NCBI GenBank assembly: GCA_002342585.1
Contig: DDQG01000012.1
Location: forward strand, 1-28,480
Reading direction: 5' to 3'
DNA length: 28,480 nucleotides
Origin: Prevotellaceae bacterium UBA2448
Lineage (GTDB): Bacteria > Bacteroidota > Bacteroidia > Bacteroidales > Bacteroidaceae
Made by a program: the position numbers and the translations under genes
Shown: positions 17,055 to 24,521 of the stretch, piece after piece
How the letters are laid out: each line of letters begins with the position of its first letter
Position numbering within the stretch: the first letter of the stretch is position 1
Notes under the pieces: model-generated
Told to the model about the DNA's origin: nothing
Database searches by the model: none
Seen by the model: the letters and a program-made list of their open reading frames with translations, nothing else

Positions 17055-17077
17055 ACTTCAAAGGAAATACAAACAAT

Positions 17078-17116
17078 AAAAATCCTGATAGCTGCGAGGC
17101 TATCAGGATTTATTTT
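17078..17116. terminator. Bidirectional terminator between convergent genes
   Basis: AAATCCTGATAGC, loop TGCGAG, GCTATCAGGATTT: a perfect 13-pair stem with A and T flanks. It serves both the nucleotidyltransferase and the minus-strand outer-membrane gene. Confidence 0.9.
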
Positions 17117-17135
17117 ATCTTGTCTTTTGTTTCCT

Positions 17136-17176
17136 AAGCCCTCCCTAAACAGGGAGGGTTTGGGTGGGTCTTTTTA
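17136..17176 (-). repeat. Intergenic CCC-rich repeat, right inverted copy
   Basis: This is the reverse complement of the left copy with several differences: it has an internal hairpin CCCTCCCT-AAAC-AGGGAGGG and then GGGTGGGTCTTTTT. It runs up to and touches the stop codon of the outer-membrane protein gene. With the left copy it could form a stem of about 28 pairs enclosing the terminator. Confidence 0.6.
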
Positions 17177-18076
17177 GAAAATCTTACCAGTCAGACGGAA
17201 GTTGATACATGGCCAAACACTGAACTTAGAGATAACATCGATAGCCTTACCTACGTCCTTGTCCCCAGCCTTGTCTTTGTCAATAGTGATGTTTGTGTTA
17301 CCCATGTCGTCGTAACCGCTATAAGTAACTGTTGGCTTAGACCAGAAAATACATCCGATTTCAGCAGAGAAACCGATGCGATGCTTCTTTGGGAATGGAC
17401 GACCGAAACCGATACCGAGGTATGGCTTGAAACCGTTAACCTTGATGTCGAAAGTTGCATTACCCTGAGCATTAGGACCGAGTTTGTATTCTCCCACCTC
17501 AGCAAAGATTGGTTTCAAACTTGGGTCGATGCCATAAGTAGCTGCATAAGGCTTTGTTGCAATGATAGCAGCGTTTGCCTGATTTACAACCTGCAAAGCA
17601 CCGTCTACCTTATTATATACAGAGATAATCTGTGTACCACCGAAGTAAGCACCAACTGTAATGAAGAATGGGAAGCCAGTGCTCTTGAATGGGAAGAAGT
17701 CGATGAGAATCTTACCATTTGTAAAGCCCAATTTTCCCTGAATGTCATACTCATTAGCTACGCGCTCAGTGATAGGTGCCAGACTAGCAGCAGCAAGAGC
17801 TGTATTGACATTATTAATGTCGTTGTTGAACTTGTTAACGTTAGTAGCGTTCAACTTGATAGAAGTGCTGTACTTGAACTTTGGCATAATAGCAAGACCA
17901 GCACGAATCTGTAAGTAAGGGGTGCAAGTAGTTGCAACGTCGAAACCGATCAGACCAGGTGTACCTGTAGTAATACCCACTGCGAGGTGGTTGAACAGCA
18001 TCTTGTCATTCTGCTGAGCATGAGCTGCAGAAAAAGAAAAAAGACCAAGTGCTGCAATAGCAAAGAGCTTTTTCAT
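17174..18076 (-). CDS. Outer-membrane beta-barrel protein
   Basis: This 300-residue protein has a clear signal peptide (MKKLFAIAALGLFSFSAAHA, then QQ) and many short alternating strands. Its last residue is Phe (RLTGKIF), the usual C-terminal signal for barrel insertion by BAM. Aromatic-girdle patterns (YLQIRAGLAIMPKF, PFFITVGAYFGG, FKPYLGIGFGRPF, IGFSAEIGCIFW) support an integral barrel of perhaps 8-12 strands. It is not a TonB-dependent receptor and has no OmpA peptidoglycan-binding domain. Cargo or function is unknown. A consensus promoter lies about 50 bases upstream, and the 5' leader carries a short AGGTTAAA repeat on the plus strand. Confidence 0.8.
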   Translation of the reverse strand: MKKLFAIAALGLFSFSAAHAQQNDKMLFNHLAVGITTGTPGLIGFDVATTCTPYLQIRAGLAIMPKFKYSTSIKLNATNVNKFNNDINNVNTALAAASLAPITERVANEYDIQGKLGFTNGKILIDFFPFKSTGFPFFITVGAYFGGTQIISVYNKVDGALQVVNQANAAIIATKPYAATYGIDPSLKPIFAEVGEYKLGPNAQGNATFDIKVNGFKPYLGIGFGRPFPKKHRIGFSAEIGCIFWSKPTVTYSGYDDMGNTNITIDKDKAGDKDVGKAIDVISKFSVWPCINFRLTGKIF

Positions 18077-18130
18077 AATAATTAAAGGTTAAAAGGTTAA
18101 AAAAATACTTTTGTCTGTTAATTACAAGCG

Positions 18131-18161
18131 CAAATATATCTGATTTACTATAAAGAACAAA
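18131..18161 (-). promoter_or_regulatory. Consensus promoter of the outer-membrane protein gene
   Basis: On the minus strand, TTTG (18161-18158), 19 bases, then TATATTTG (18138-18131), exactly the consensus spacing. The leader is about 50 bases. Confidence 0.8.
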
Positions 18162-18207
18162 ACGAAAGTTAAAAAAAGTTTCCAAATTTTCTTGAAATAG
18201 GAAAAAA

Positions 18208-18239
18208 TTGCAGGATTTGAGAATAAAATTGTATCTTCG
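18208..18239 (+). promoter_or_regulatory. Promoter of the GH51 gene
   Basis: TTG at 18208-18210, 21 bases, then TATCTTCG at 18232-18239. It is divergent from the outer-membrane protein promoter, about 50 bases away. Confidence 0.6.
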
Positions 18240-18270
18240 CGCATAATTTTAAACTCAATAAGAAAACCAA

Positions 18271-20739
18271 ATGAAAAAGTTACTAACCTCCATTTTATGC
18301 GGAATCGCATTAAGTGCCAACGCACAAGTAGATATTAATATTGACATAAACAACGTTGGACCGAAAATATCACCTACACACTACGGAATTTTCTTTGAAG
18401 ACATAAACCACGCTGCCGACGGCGGACTCTACGCTGAACTCATTCAGAACCGCTCGTTCGAAGACAGCGAAACTCTGCCTGTTCACTGGAACGCAGTGCA
18501 CAACAGCAAGAGTAATGCCAAGATAGAAGTGACAGCCGAAGACCCGCTGAATAGTGCTCACAACAAGTCGCTGCGAGTTATGGTGACTGCTGCCGACGAC
18601 GTGAACCTTGCCGGAGTAAGCAACGAAGGCTATTGGGGCATCAACATCGTGAAGGGCAGAATCTACAAACTCTCCTTCTGGGCAAAGAGCGACAAGAAGT
18701 ATAAGGGCACACTGAAAGCCCTGTTGAGAAGTTCGGGCACCGTGAAGTTCATGGGCGAAACAGACATTCCTGTGAAGCTGAACGAAAAATGGGAGAAAGT
18801 CACAGCTACCATCCAGGCTACTGACAACTGTCCTAACGGCGTATTCGAACTGCTTGCCAACACTCCGGGCACATTCCAACTCGACGTAGTGAGCCTCTTC
18901 CCGCCTACATTCAAAGACCGCGAGAACGGTATGCGACCAGACCTGGCACACATGCTTGCCGACATGAATCCAAAGTTCATGCGCTTCCCAGGCGGTTGCT
19001 TCGTAGAAGGTCAGCTCAGTCCTGAAAACGCTTTCCGCTGGGAACGCACCATCGGTCCTATCGAAAACCGTCCCGGACACAAGAACGTAAACTGGGGTTA
19101 CCGCACAACCGACGGAATCGGTTTCCACGAATACCTCCAGTTGGCCGAAGACCTCGGCGCAAAACCGCTCTACGTAGTAAACGTGGGCATCTGGCACGGT
19201 GGCTATACCCCACTCGACTCTTTGCAGCAGTGGATTGACGAATGCATGAATGCACTGGAATATGCCAACGGCGACGTGACTACTAAGTACGGAGCCCTGC
19301 GTGCAAAGAACGGTCACCCTGCACCATTCAACATCGAATATCTGGAAATCGGAAACGAAAACTATAACTTCTCAATCGACACAAACTCAGACCAGTCGAT
19401 TGAATATCCGGAACGCTACAAGCGCTTCTACGATGCCATCAAGGCTAAGTATCCGAATATGGTTTGCATCGGAAACGTAGAATCGTGGGGTACTGACGAA
19501 CCAAGTTGGAGAAACAACCACCCGGTTGACATGCTTGACGAACACTACTACCGCAACCCTGAATGGTTTGCTGAGCGTTTCCACAAATATGACAAGTACG
19601 ACCGGAAAGGACCGAAGATTTACGTTGGAGAATATGCCGTAACAAGTCAGTTCGGTAAAATCGGAAACCTCAACGCAGCTCTTGGCGAGGCAGTGTATAT
19701 GATGGGTATGGAAAACAACTCCGACATCGTACCGCTCAACTCCTACGCTCCTATCTTCGTAAATGAAAACAACGTGGCATGGGCTCCTGACATGATCCGA
19801 TTCAACTCGAAAGACTGTATGGGCACTCCATCATACTACGTACAGAAACTATTCCCGAACAACATCGGTACACGCGTCATCAAAACCAAATGGACCGAGA
19901 AGTTGCCAGAAAAACCTGCGGTCAAGAAACACGAGAACCCTGTTCGCATCGGTCTTGCTACATGGGCTACAAACGCTTCGTACAAAGATCCTCACTACAT
20001 CGTTGACGGTAAGGAAATTCCACTCACCGAACTGTCGAAGTGGCAAAGCGTGAAGGGTATGTGGAGAGGCAAAGGCAACGAAATAAGTCAGCGCTCACAC
20101 CTCGATCCTGCAATGCTCATTTCGCCAGAAACATTCACCGACAAGAAATTCACATACAAGGTGAAGGCAATGAAGAACGGCGGCAACGAAGGCTTCCTCC
20201 TCATGTTCGACTATGTTGACGAAGACAACTACAACTGGTTCAACGTAGGCGGTTGGGGCAACTCACGCAACAACATCGAACAGGGTACCGACGGCGGACG
20301 CATCCAGCTGCACCACGGCACTCGCTTCAAGGTGGAAAACGGACAATGGTACGACCTGCAAGTGGACGTTGACGGCGACAACATCAAGTGCTACATCGAC
20401 GGAAAGCTCGACTGCGAAGGCAAACTCCGTCCAAGCATGATGAAGGGCGTGTTTGCAAGTACTACCCTCGATGAGCAGACAAACGAACTGATTATAAAGG
20501 TAGTCAACACCGGTTGGGGACCTGTTCCCGGAACCATAAACCTGCAGAACTGTCATGCAGAATCAGCTACCCTGCAGCGTCTCTCATCAGAAAAGGGTTC
20601 CGACGAAAACACAATGTCTGACCCAACCAAGATTGTGCCTCGCAACGCAGATGTTCATATAGCTCAGCAGGGCAAGAAACTGCTCTTCGACGTACCTTCT
20701 TACTCTATCAACATCATCAGGGCAAAGGTGCAGAAATAA
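18271..20739 (+). CDS. Secreted GH51 alpha-L-arabinofuranosidase
   Basis: This 822-residue enzyme removes L-arabinofuranosyl side chains from arabinan or arabinoxylan; the exact polymer cannot be told. It has a signal peptide (about residues 1-18, ending SANA). The order is: a start of the catalytic module (ISPTHYGIFFEDINHAADGG); a carbohydrate-binding-like beta sandwich (about 75-215); the (beta/alpha)8 core with the GH-A clan acid/base Glu363 in EIGNEN; and the nucleophile Glu454 in YVGEYA. Next comes an extra concanavalin-like domain (about 610-740, GNEGFLLMFDYVDEDNYNWFNVGG), and last the GH51 C-terminal beta domain. There is no lipobox. It has its own promoter; an FtsB-like gene follows 42 bases on without a visible promoter. 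Confidence 0.94.
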   Translation: MKKLLTSILCGIALSANAQVDINIDINNVGPKISPTHYGIFFEDINHAADGGLYAELIQNRSFEDSETLPVHWNAVHNSKSNAKIEVTAEDPLNSAHNKSLRVMVTAADDVNLAGVSNEGYWGINIVKGRIYKLSFWAKSDKKYKGTLKALLRSSGTVKFMGETDIPVKLNEKWEKVTATIQATDNCPNGVFELLANTPGTFQLDVVSLFPPTFKDRENGMRPDLAHMLADMNPKFMRFPGGCFVEGQLSPENAFRWERTIGPIENRPGHKNVNWGYRTTDGIGFHEYLQLAEDLGAKPLYVVNVGIWHGGYTPLDSLQQWIDECMNALEYANGDVTTKYGALRAKNGHPAPFNIEYLEIGNENYNFSIDTNSDQSIEYPERYKRFYDAIKAKYPNMVCIGNVESWGTDEPSWRNNHPVDMLDEHYYRNPEWFAERFHKYDKYDRKGPKIYVGEYAVTSQFGKIGNLNAALGEAVYMMGMENNSDIVPLNSYAPIFVNENNVAWAPDMIRFNSKDCMGTPSYYVQKLFPNNIGTRVIKTKWTEKLPEKPAVKKHENPVRIGLATWATNASYKDPHYIVDGKEIPLTELSKWQSVKGMWRGKGNEISQRSHLDPAMLISPETFTDKKFTYKVKAMKNGGNEGFLLMFDYVDEDNYNWFNVGGWGNSRNNIEQGTDGGRIQLHHGTRFKVENGQWYDLQVDVDGDNIKCYIDGKLDCEGKLRPSMMKGVFASTTLDEQTNELIIKVVNTGWGPVPGTINLQNCHAESATLQRLSSEKGSDENTMSDPTKIVPRNADVHIAQQGKKLLFDVPSYSINIIRAKVQK

Positions 20740-20781
20740 ACCGACAGTAAGAACTTTCCACCAACAACCTATACAAAAAAC

Positions 20782-21081
20782 ATGGAACAAAGTGTAAAGC
20801 GATATCTTTTCCGAATGAAATATGTTTTGGCTTTCGCAATATTTGCGATTGCCATCACATTCTTCGGGGAGAGCAGTCTGATAAACAGAATGTCGCAGAA
20901 GAAAGAGATAGACAAACTCAGCACAGAAATTGAGGAGCAGCAGCAGAAGTTCAAGCATGACAAAGAAACACTCAACAGTCTGAAGAACGACCCTGAGGCT
21001 CTGAAGAGAGTGGCTCGCGAACGCTACTACATGAAGGCTGAGGACGAAGACATATTCGTAATTGAGGACGAAGAACAATGA
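20782..21081 (+). CDS. FtsB/DivIC-like septum formation initiator
   Basis: This 99-residue bitopic membrane protein has a short basic N-terminus, one membrane segment (about residues 14-32), a coiled coil (about 38-70, RMSQKKEIDKLSTEIEEQQ) and the conserved RVARERYYMKAEDEDIFVI tail. That tail is the hallmark of the FtsB/DivIC family, which helps recruit and activate the septal cell-wall synthase in the divisome. Length and layout are normal. No promoter is seen between it and GH51, so it may be read through from there. Its stop overlaps the next start (ATGA), coupling it to the 127-residue membrane protein. Confidence 0.9.
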   Translation: MEQSVKRYLFRMKYVLAFAIFAIAITFFGESSLINRMSQKKEIDKLSTEIEEQQQKFKHDKETLNSLKNDPEALKRVARERYYMKAEDEDIFVIEDEEQ

Positions 21082-21461
21082 AAACGTTAGGATACATGGA
21101 GATTGGAGGAGAGTTCCTTGTAGTTTTCAGTGCTCTCATATGGTTAAGCCAGATAGCAGCTGTGCCTTACATCTTTGCAGTGGGAACCGTGCTGTTCTCC
21201 ATCGGCAGACTGGCACAAGGCAACGACCACATCCTGGCGGAAATACCAGAGAGCAAGAGGCTGCAAGCAGAACGCCTGCTACGCCAGCGCTACTTCGGCA
21301 TCGTATTCCTATTCATAGCCTCAGCACTGATGTTCGCCAGGACCCCAATGCACCTCTACCAGGGTATCTACATCATGAAGTCATCGTGGCTCGTACCATT
21401 CATCTGCTTCACTGTAATCGAAGTTTACACCGCTTTTCGCATTCCACAACTAAGTAAATAA
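21078..21461 (+). CDS. Uncharacterised four-helix membrane protein coupled to the FtsB-like gene
   Basis: I do not recognise a named family. The 127-residue product has about four hydrophobic helices (about residues 8-25, 28-44, 73-91 and 102-121). A charged loop in the middle (QGNDHILAEIPESKRLQAERLLRQR) is likely cytoplasmic. The start overlaps the stop of the FtsB-like gene by four bases, which implies coordinated translation and perhaps a role near the divisome or envelope, but that is inference from position only. Codon use matches its neighbours, so there is no sign of recent transfer. Confidence 0.75.
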   Translation: MKTLGYMEIGGEFLVVFSALIWLSQIAAVPYIFAVGTVLFSIGRLAQGNDHILAEIPESKRLQAERLLRQRYFGIVFLFIASALMFARTPMHLYQGIYIMKSSWLVPFICFTVIEVYTAFRIPQLSK

Positions 21462-21503
21462 CAAATAACCGCCAATACATTATAATTATATAAAGAAAAT
21501 TCG

Positions 21504-21511
21504 TAACTTTG
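21504..21511 (+). promoter_or_regulatory. -7 promoter box of purB
   Basis: TAACTTTG at 21504-21511 fits TAnnTTTG. The -33 region is weak. The leader is about 125 bases. Confidence 0.65.
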
Positions 21512-21540
21512 CATCGATTTTTAGGAAGAAAGAAAAAAAC

Positions 21541-21578
21541 AAGAGACCGTCTTGACGACGCAGCTCTTTATTTTATTC
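21541..21578 (+). promoter_or_regulatory. Terminator-like hairpin in the purB leader
   Basis: AAGAG pairs with CTCTT around an inner stem CGTC-TTGAC-GACG and is followed by TTTATTTTATT. It sits 60 bases ahead of the ATG, where an attenuator could lie. No known purine riboswitch pattern is recognisable. Confidence 0.35.
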
Positions 21579-21639
21579 AGAAAGAGAGACAGATAACATT
21601 TATTCAAGAATAACACTTACAAAAAGTAAAACCCACAAG

Positions 21640-22986
21640 ATGGAACTTAATGCACTTACGGCTGTTTCACCTATCGACGGTCGTTATCATGGCAAGACAA
21701 AAGACCTTGCAAACTTTTTCTCAGAATACGCACTTATTAAATACCGCGTAAAAGTTGAGATTGAATATTTCATTACTTTATGCGAACTGCCGCTGCCGCA
21801 GTTGAAGACTTTCGACAAAAATCTCTTCCCTGCCCTGCGCAAAATATATACAGAGTTTTCCGAGGCCGACGCTCAGAGAGTGAAGGACATAGAAAAAGTA
21901 ACTAACCACGACGTGAAGGCCGTGGAGTACTTCATCAAGGAAGAACTCGACAAGATTGGAAATTTCGAACAGTACAAGGAATTCATCCACTTCGGTCTGA
22001 CCAGCCAGGACATCAACAACACCAGTGTGCCACTGACTATCAAGGATGCCCTCAACGAAGTATTCTATCCAATGGCAGAGGAACTCATCGGACAGTTGAA
22101 AGAATATGCTGAAGAGTGGAAGGACGTTTCCATGCTTGCAAAGACTCACGGTCAGCCAGCCAGTCCTACACGTCTGGGTAAGGAGGTGATGGTTTACGTT
22201 TACCGTCTCACCGAACAACTCCAGCAGCTCAAGGCTTGCAAGATTACAGCTAAGTTCGGTGGTGCTACAGGTAACTACAATGCTCACCACATTGCATATC
22301 CACAGTACGACTGGAAAGCATTCGGCAATAAGTTCGTCAGCGAAAAACTGGGTCTGGAACGCGAACAGTGGACCACTCAGATTTCAAACTACGACAACCT
22401 CTGTGCCGTGTTCGATGCAATGAAACGTATCAACACCATCATCATCGACCTGGACCGCGACTTCTGGATGTACGTATCAATGGAATACTTCAAGCAGAAA
22501 ATCAAAGCAGGCGAAGTAGGTTCGTCAGCTATGCCACATAAGGTAAACCCTATCGACTTCGAAAACTCGGAAGGCAACCTCGGCATGGCAAACGCAATAC
22601 TCGCTTTCCTCAGCCAGAAACTGCCAATCAGCCGTCTGCAGCGCGACCTGACCGACTCTACAGTACTTCGTAACGTCGGTGTTCCAATGGGACACATGGT
22701 CATTGCTCTGCAATCTACACTCAAGGGACTGCGCAAACTCCTGCTCAACGAGGCAGCAATCAACCGCGACCTCGACAACTGCTGGGCAGTGTGTGCAGAA
22801 GGTATTCAGACTATACTTCGTCGCGAGGCTTATCCTCACCCATACGAAGCACTGAAGGCTCTGACCCGTACAAACTCAGCCATCACTGCCGAGTCAATCA
22901 GCCAGTTTATCGACGGACTCGATGTGAGCGAAAGCGTGAAGGCTGAACTCCGCAGCATCACTCCTCACAGCTATACAGGAATGTAA
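21640..22986 (+). CDS. purB: Adenylosuccinate lyase
   Basis: This 448-residue fumarase/aspartase-superfamily enzyme cleaves SAICAR to AICAR and adenylosuccinate to AMP, both releasing fumarate, in purine synthesis. Signatures include the N-terminal SPIDGRY, TSQDINNT, KTHGQPASPT with the catalytic-region His, and the flexible loop SSAMPHKVNPIDFENSEGNL (residues 295-314) whose Ser pair holds the catalytic Ser. The length and sequence resemble the E. coli PurB branch and not the shorter Bacillus branch. It has its own promoter and a leader with a possible attenuator. The pseudouridine synthase follows after about 105 bases without a clear promoter. Confidence 0.97.
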   Translation: MELNALTAVSPIDGRYHGKTKDLANFFSEYALIKYRVKVEIEYFITLCELPLPQLKTFDKNLFPALRKIYTEFSEADAQRVKDIEKVTNHDVKAVEYFIKEELDKIGNFEQYKEFIHFGLTSQDINNTSVPLTIKDALNEVFYPMAEELIGQLKEYAEEWKDVSMLAKTHGQPASPTRLGKEVMVYVYRLTEQLQQLKACKITAKFGGATGNYNAHHIAYPQYDWKAFGNKFVSEKLGLEREQWTTQISNYDNLCAVFDAMKRINTIIIDLDRDFWMYVSMEYFKQKIKAGEVGSSAMPHKVNPIDFENSEGNLGMANAILAFLSQKLPISRLQRDLTDSTVLRNVGVPMGHMVIALQSTLKGLRKLLLNEAAINRDLDNCWAVCAEGIQTILRREAYPHPYEALKALTRTNSAITAESISQFIDGLDVSESVKAELRSITPHSYTGM

Positions 22987-23092
22987 TCGCTGAAAAAGCG
23001 TAAAACCATAGACAAAAATTCATTTTCTCAATAAGAGATAGAACCAATAAACAATTATCAATCATTATTAAGCATTTAAAACATTAACAATT

Positions 23093-24478
23093 ATGTCAAA
23101 CTTTGATGAATTGCAGGATAACACTGCAAGTGAAAACACACAGAACAGTGATGGCCGCGAGGGTTATCGTTCTTTCAATCGTGATAACAATCAGCAGAAC
23201 GGTGAAGGTCGTCCCCGTCGTCAGCGTATAGTTCGTTCTGACCATGCATACACTGCAAACCAGAACGAAGGATTCCGTCCGGCAAGTTTCGGAAACTCAC
23301 AGCGCGAAGGCGGATATCAGCAACGTGAAGGCGGATATCAGCAGCGTGGCGGTTACCAGCAGCGCGGTGGATATCAGCAGCGCGGAGGTTACAGTCAGGG
23401 AGGCTACCAGGACCGTCCAAGATATAACAGCTACAGCTCTCAGGATGGTGGCGAAGGTGGTTATCAGCAGCGTGGAGGTTATCAGCAGCGCGGTGGTTAC
23501 AATCAGCAGCGCGGCGGATACAACCAGGGAGGTTATCAGCAGCGCGGCGGTTATCAGCAGCGCGGAGGATACAACCAGCGTGGTGGTTATCAGCAGCGTG
23601 GCGGATACAATCAGGGAGGTTACCAGCAGCGCGGAGGATATCAGCAGCGCGGAGGTTACAACCAGCGTCCACGTACTGCCGACTACAATCCGAACGCTAA
23701 GTACAACATGAAGAAGCAGATCGAGTACAAGGAGTACCTCGAGGATCCAAATGCACCAATTCGTTTGAACAAATTCCTCGCAAATGCCGGAGTTTGCTCT
23801 CGTCGTGAGGCTGACCAATACATACAGGCAGGTGTGGTAAGCGTAAACGGACAGGTAGTAACTGAACTGGGAACAAAGGTTCAGCGCACAGACCAGGTTC
23901 ACTTCCACGACCAGCTCGTTTCTATGGAAAAGAAGGTATATGTAATCCTGAACAAGCCAAAGGACTACGTTACCACAAGCGACGACCCACAGCAGCGCAA
24001 GACTGTTATGGAACTCGTGAAGGACTGCTGCCGCGAGCGCATCTATCCGGTAGGACGTCTCGACCGCAACACTACTGGTGTGCTGCTCTTCACTAACGAC
24101 GGCGAACTGGCTACTAAGCTTACTCACCCAAAATATCTGAAGCGTAAGATTTACCACGTACACCTCGACAAGAACTGTGCAGCAAGCGACTTGCAGCGCA
24201 TCGCTGAGGGTATCGAACTGGAAGACGGTTTCATCCGTGCCGACGACATCGCTTTCGCAAGCGACACAGACCGCAAGCAGGTAGGCATCGAAATCCACTC
24301 TGGTAAGAACCGCATCGTGCGCCGTATCTTCGAACACCTCGGATATAAGGTTTGCAAACTCGACCGCGTGATGTTTGCCGGACTCACCAAGAAGGGTCTG
24401 AAGCGTGGCGACTGGCGATTCCTCACTGAGCAGGAAGTAGCTATGCTCCACATGGAGATGGGCAAGTCAGAGAAATAA
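23093..24478 (+). CDS. RsuA/RluB-family pseudouridine synthase with Gly-Tyr-Gln-Arg repeat N-terminus
   Basis: This 461-residue enzyme isomerises a uridine to pseudouridine in rRNA. From about residue 222 it has an S4 RNA-binding domain (IRLNKFLANAGVCSRREAD), then the catalytic domain with GRLDRNTTGVLLFTNDG (catalytic Asp324) and the family end motif KNRIVRRIFEHLGY. These features place it near RluB, which acts on the large-subunit peptidyl-transferase region in E. coli; the target site here is inferred. The first 200 residues are unusual: a polar, Arg-rich lead-in and then about eleven GGYQQR units plus GGYNQ variants (residues 71-191), with no hydrophobic residues, as in RGG or prion-like domains. 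It lies in a possible purB-asnS operon. Confidence 0.92.
   Translation: MSNFDELQDNTASENTQNSDGREGYRSFNRDNNQQNGEGRPRRQRIVRSDHAYTANQNEGFRPASFGNSQREGGYQQREGGYQQRGGYQQRGGYQQRGGYSQGGYQDRPRYNSYSSQDGGEGGYQQRGGYQQRGGYNQQRGGYNQGGYQQRGGYQQRGGYNQRGGYQQRGGYNQGGYQQRGGYQQRGGYNQRPRTADYNPNAKYNMKKQIEYKEYLEDPNAPIRLNKFLANAGVCSRREADQYIQAGVVSVNGQVVTELGTKVQRTDQVHFHDQLVSMEKKVYVILNKPKDYVTTSDDPQQRKTVMELVKDCCRERIYPVGRLDRNTTGVLLFTNDGELATKLTHPKYLKRKIYHVHLDKNCAASDLQRIAEGIELEDGFIRADDIAFASDTDRKQVGIEIHSGKNRIVRRIFEHLGYKVCKLDRVMFAGLTKKGLKRGDWRFLTEQEVAMLHMEMGKSEK
23303..23665 (+). repeat. Coding tandem repeat (GGYQQR) in the pseudouridine synthase
   Basis: A run of 18-base units encoding Gly-Gly-Tyr-Gln-Gln-Arg and close variants (GGYNQR, GGYNQ, GGYSQ). 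Units are very similar in DNA, so copy number may vary between strains without loss of frame. Confidence 0.9.
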
Positions 24479-24521
24479 ACTGCCTAATACATTAAATGTA
24501 AAACAAACACACTTCATTCGT

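Noticed and set aside
18370..19317. 315-codon antisense frame within GH51
   Set aside because: It overlaps the catalytic module with intact active-site residues on the other strand; no start context or homology pattern.
23297..24451. 384-codon antisense frame over the pseudouridine synthase
   Set aside because: It is a mirror of the GGYQQR repeats and biased codons; the product is a meaningless Leu/Val/Ser-rich chain.
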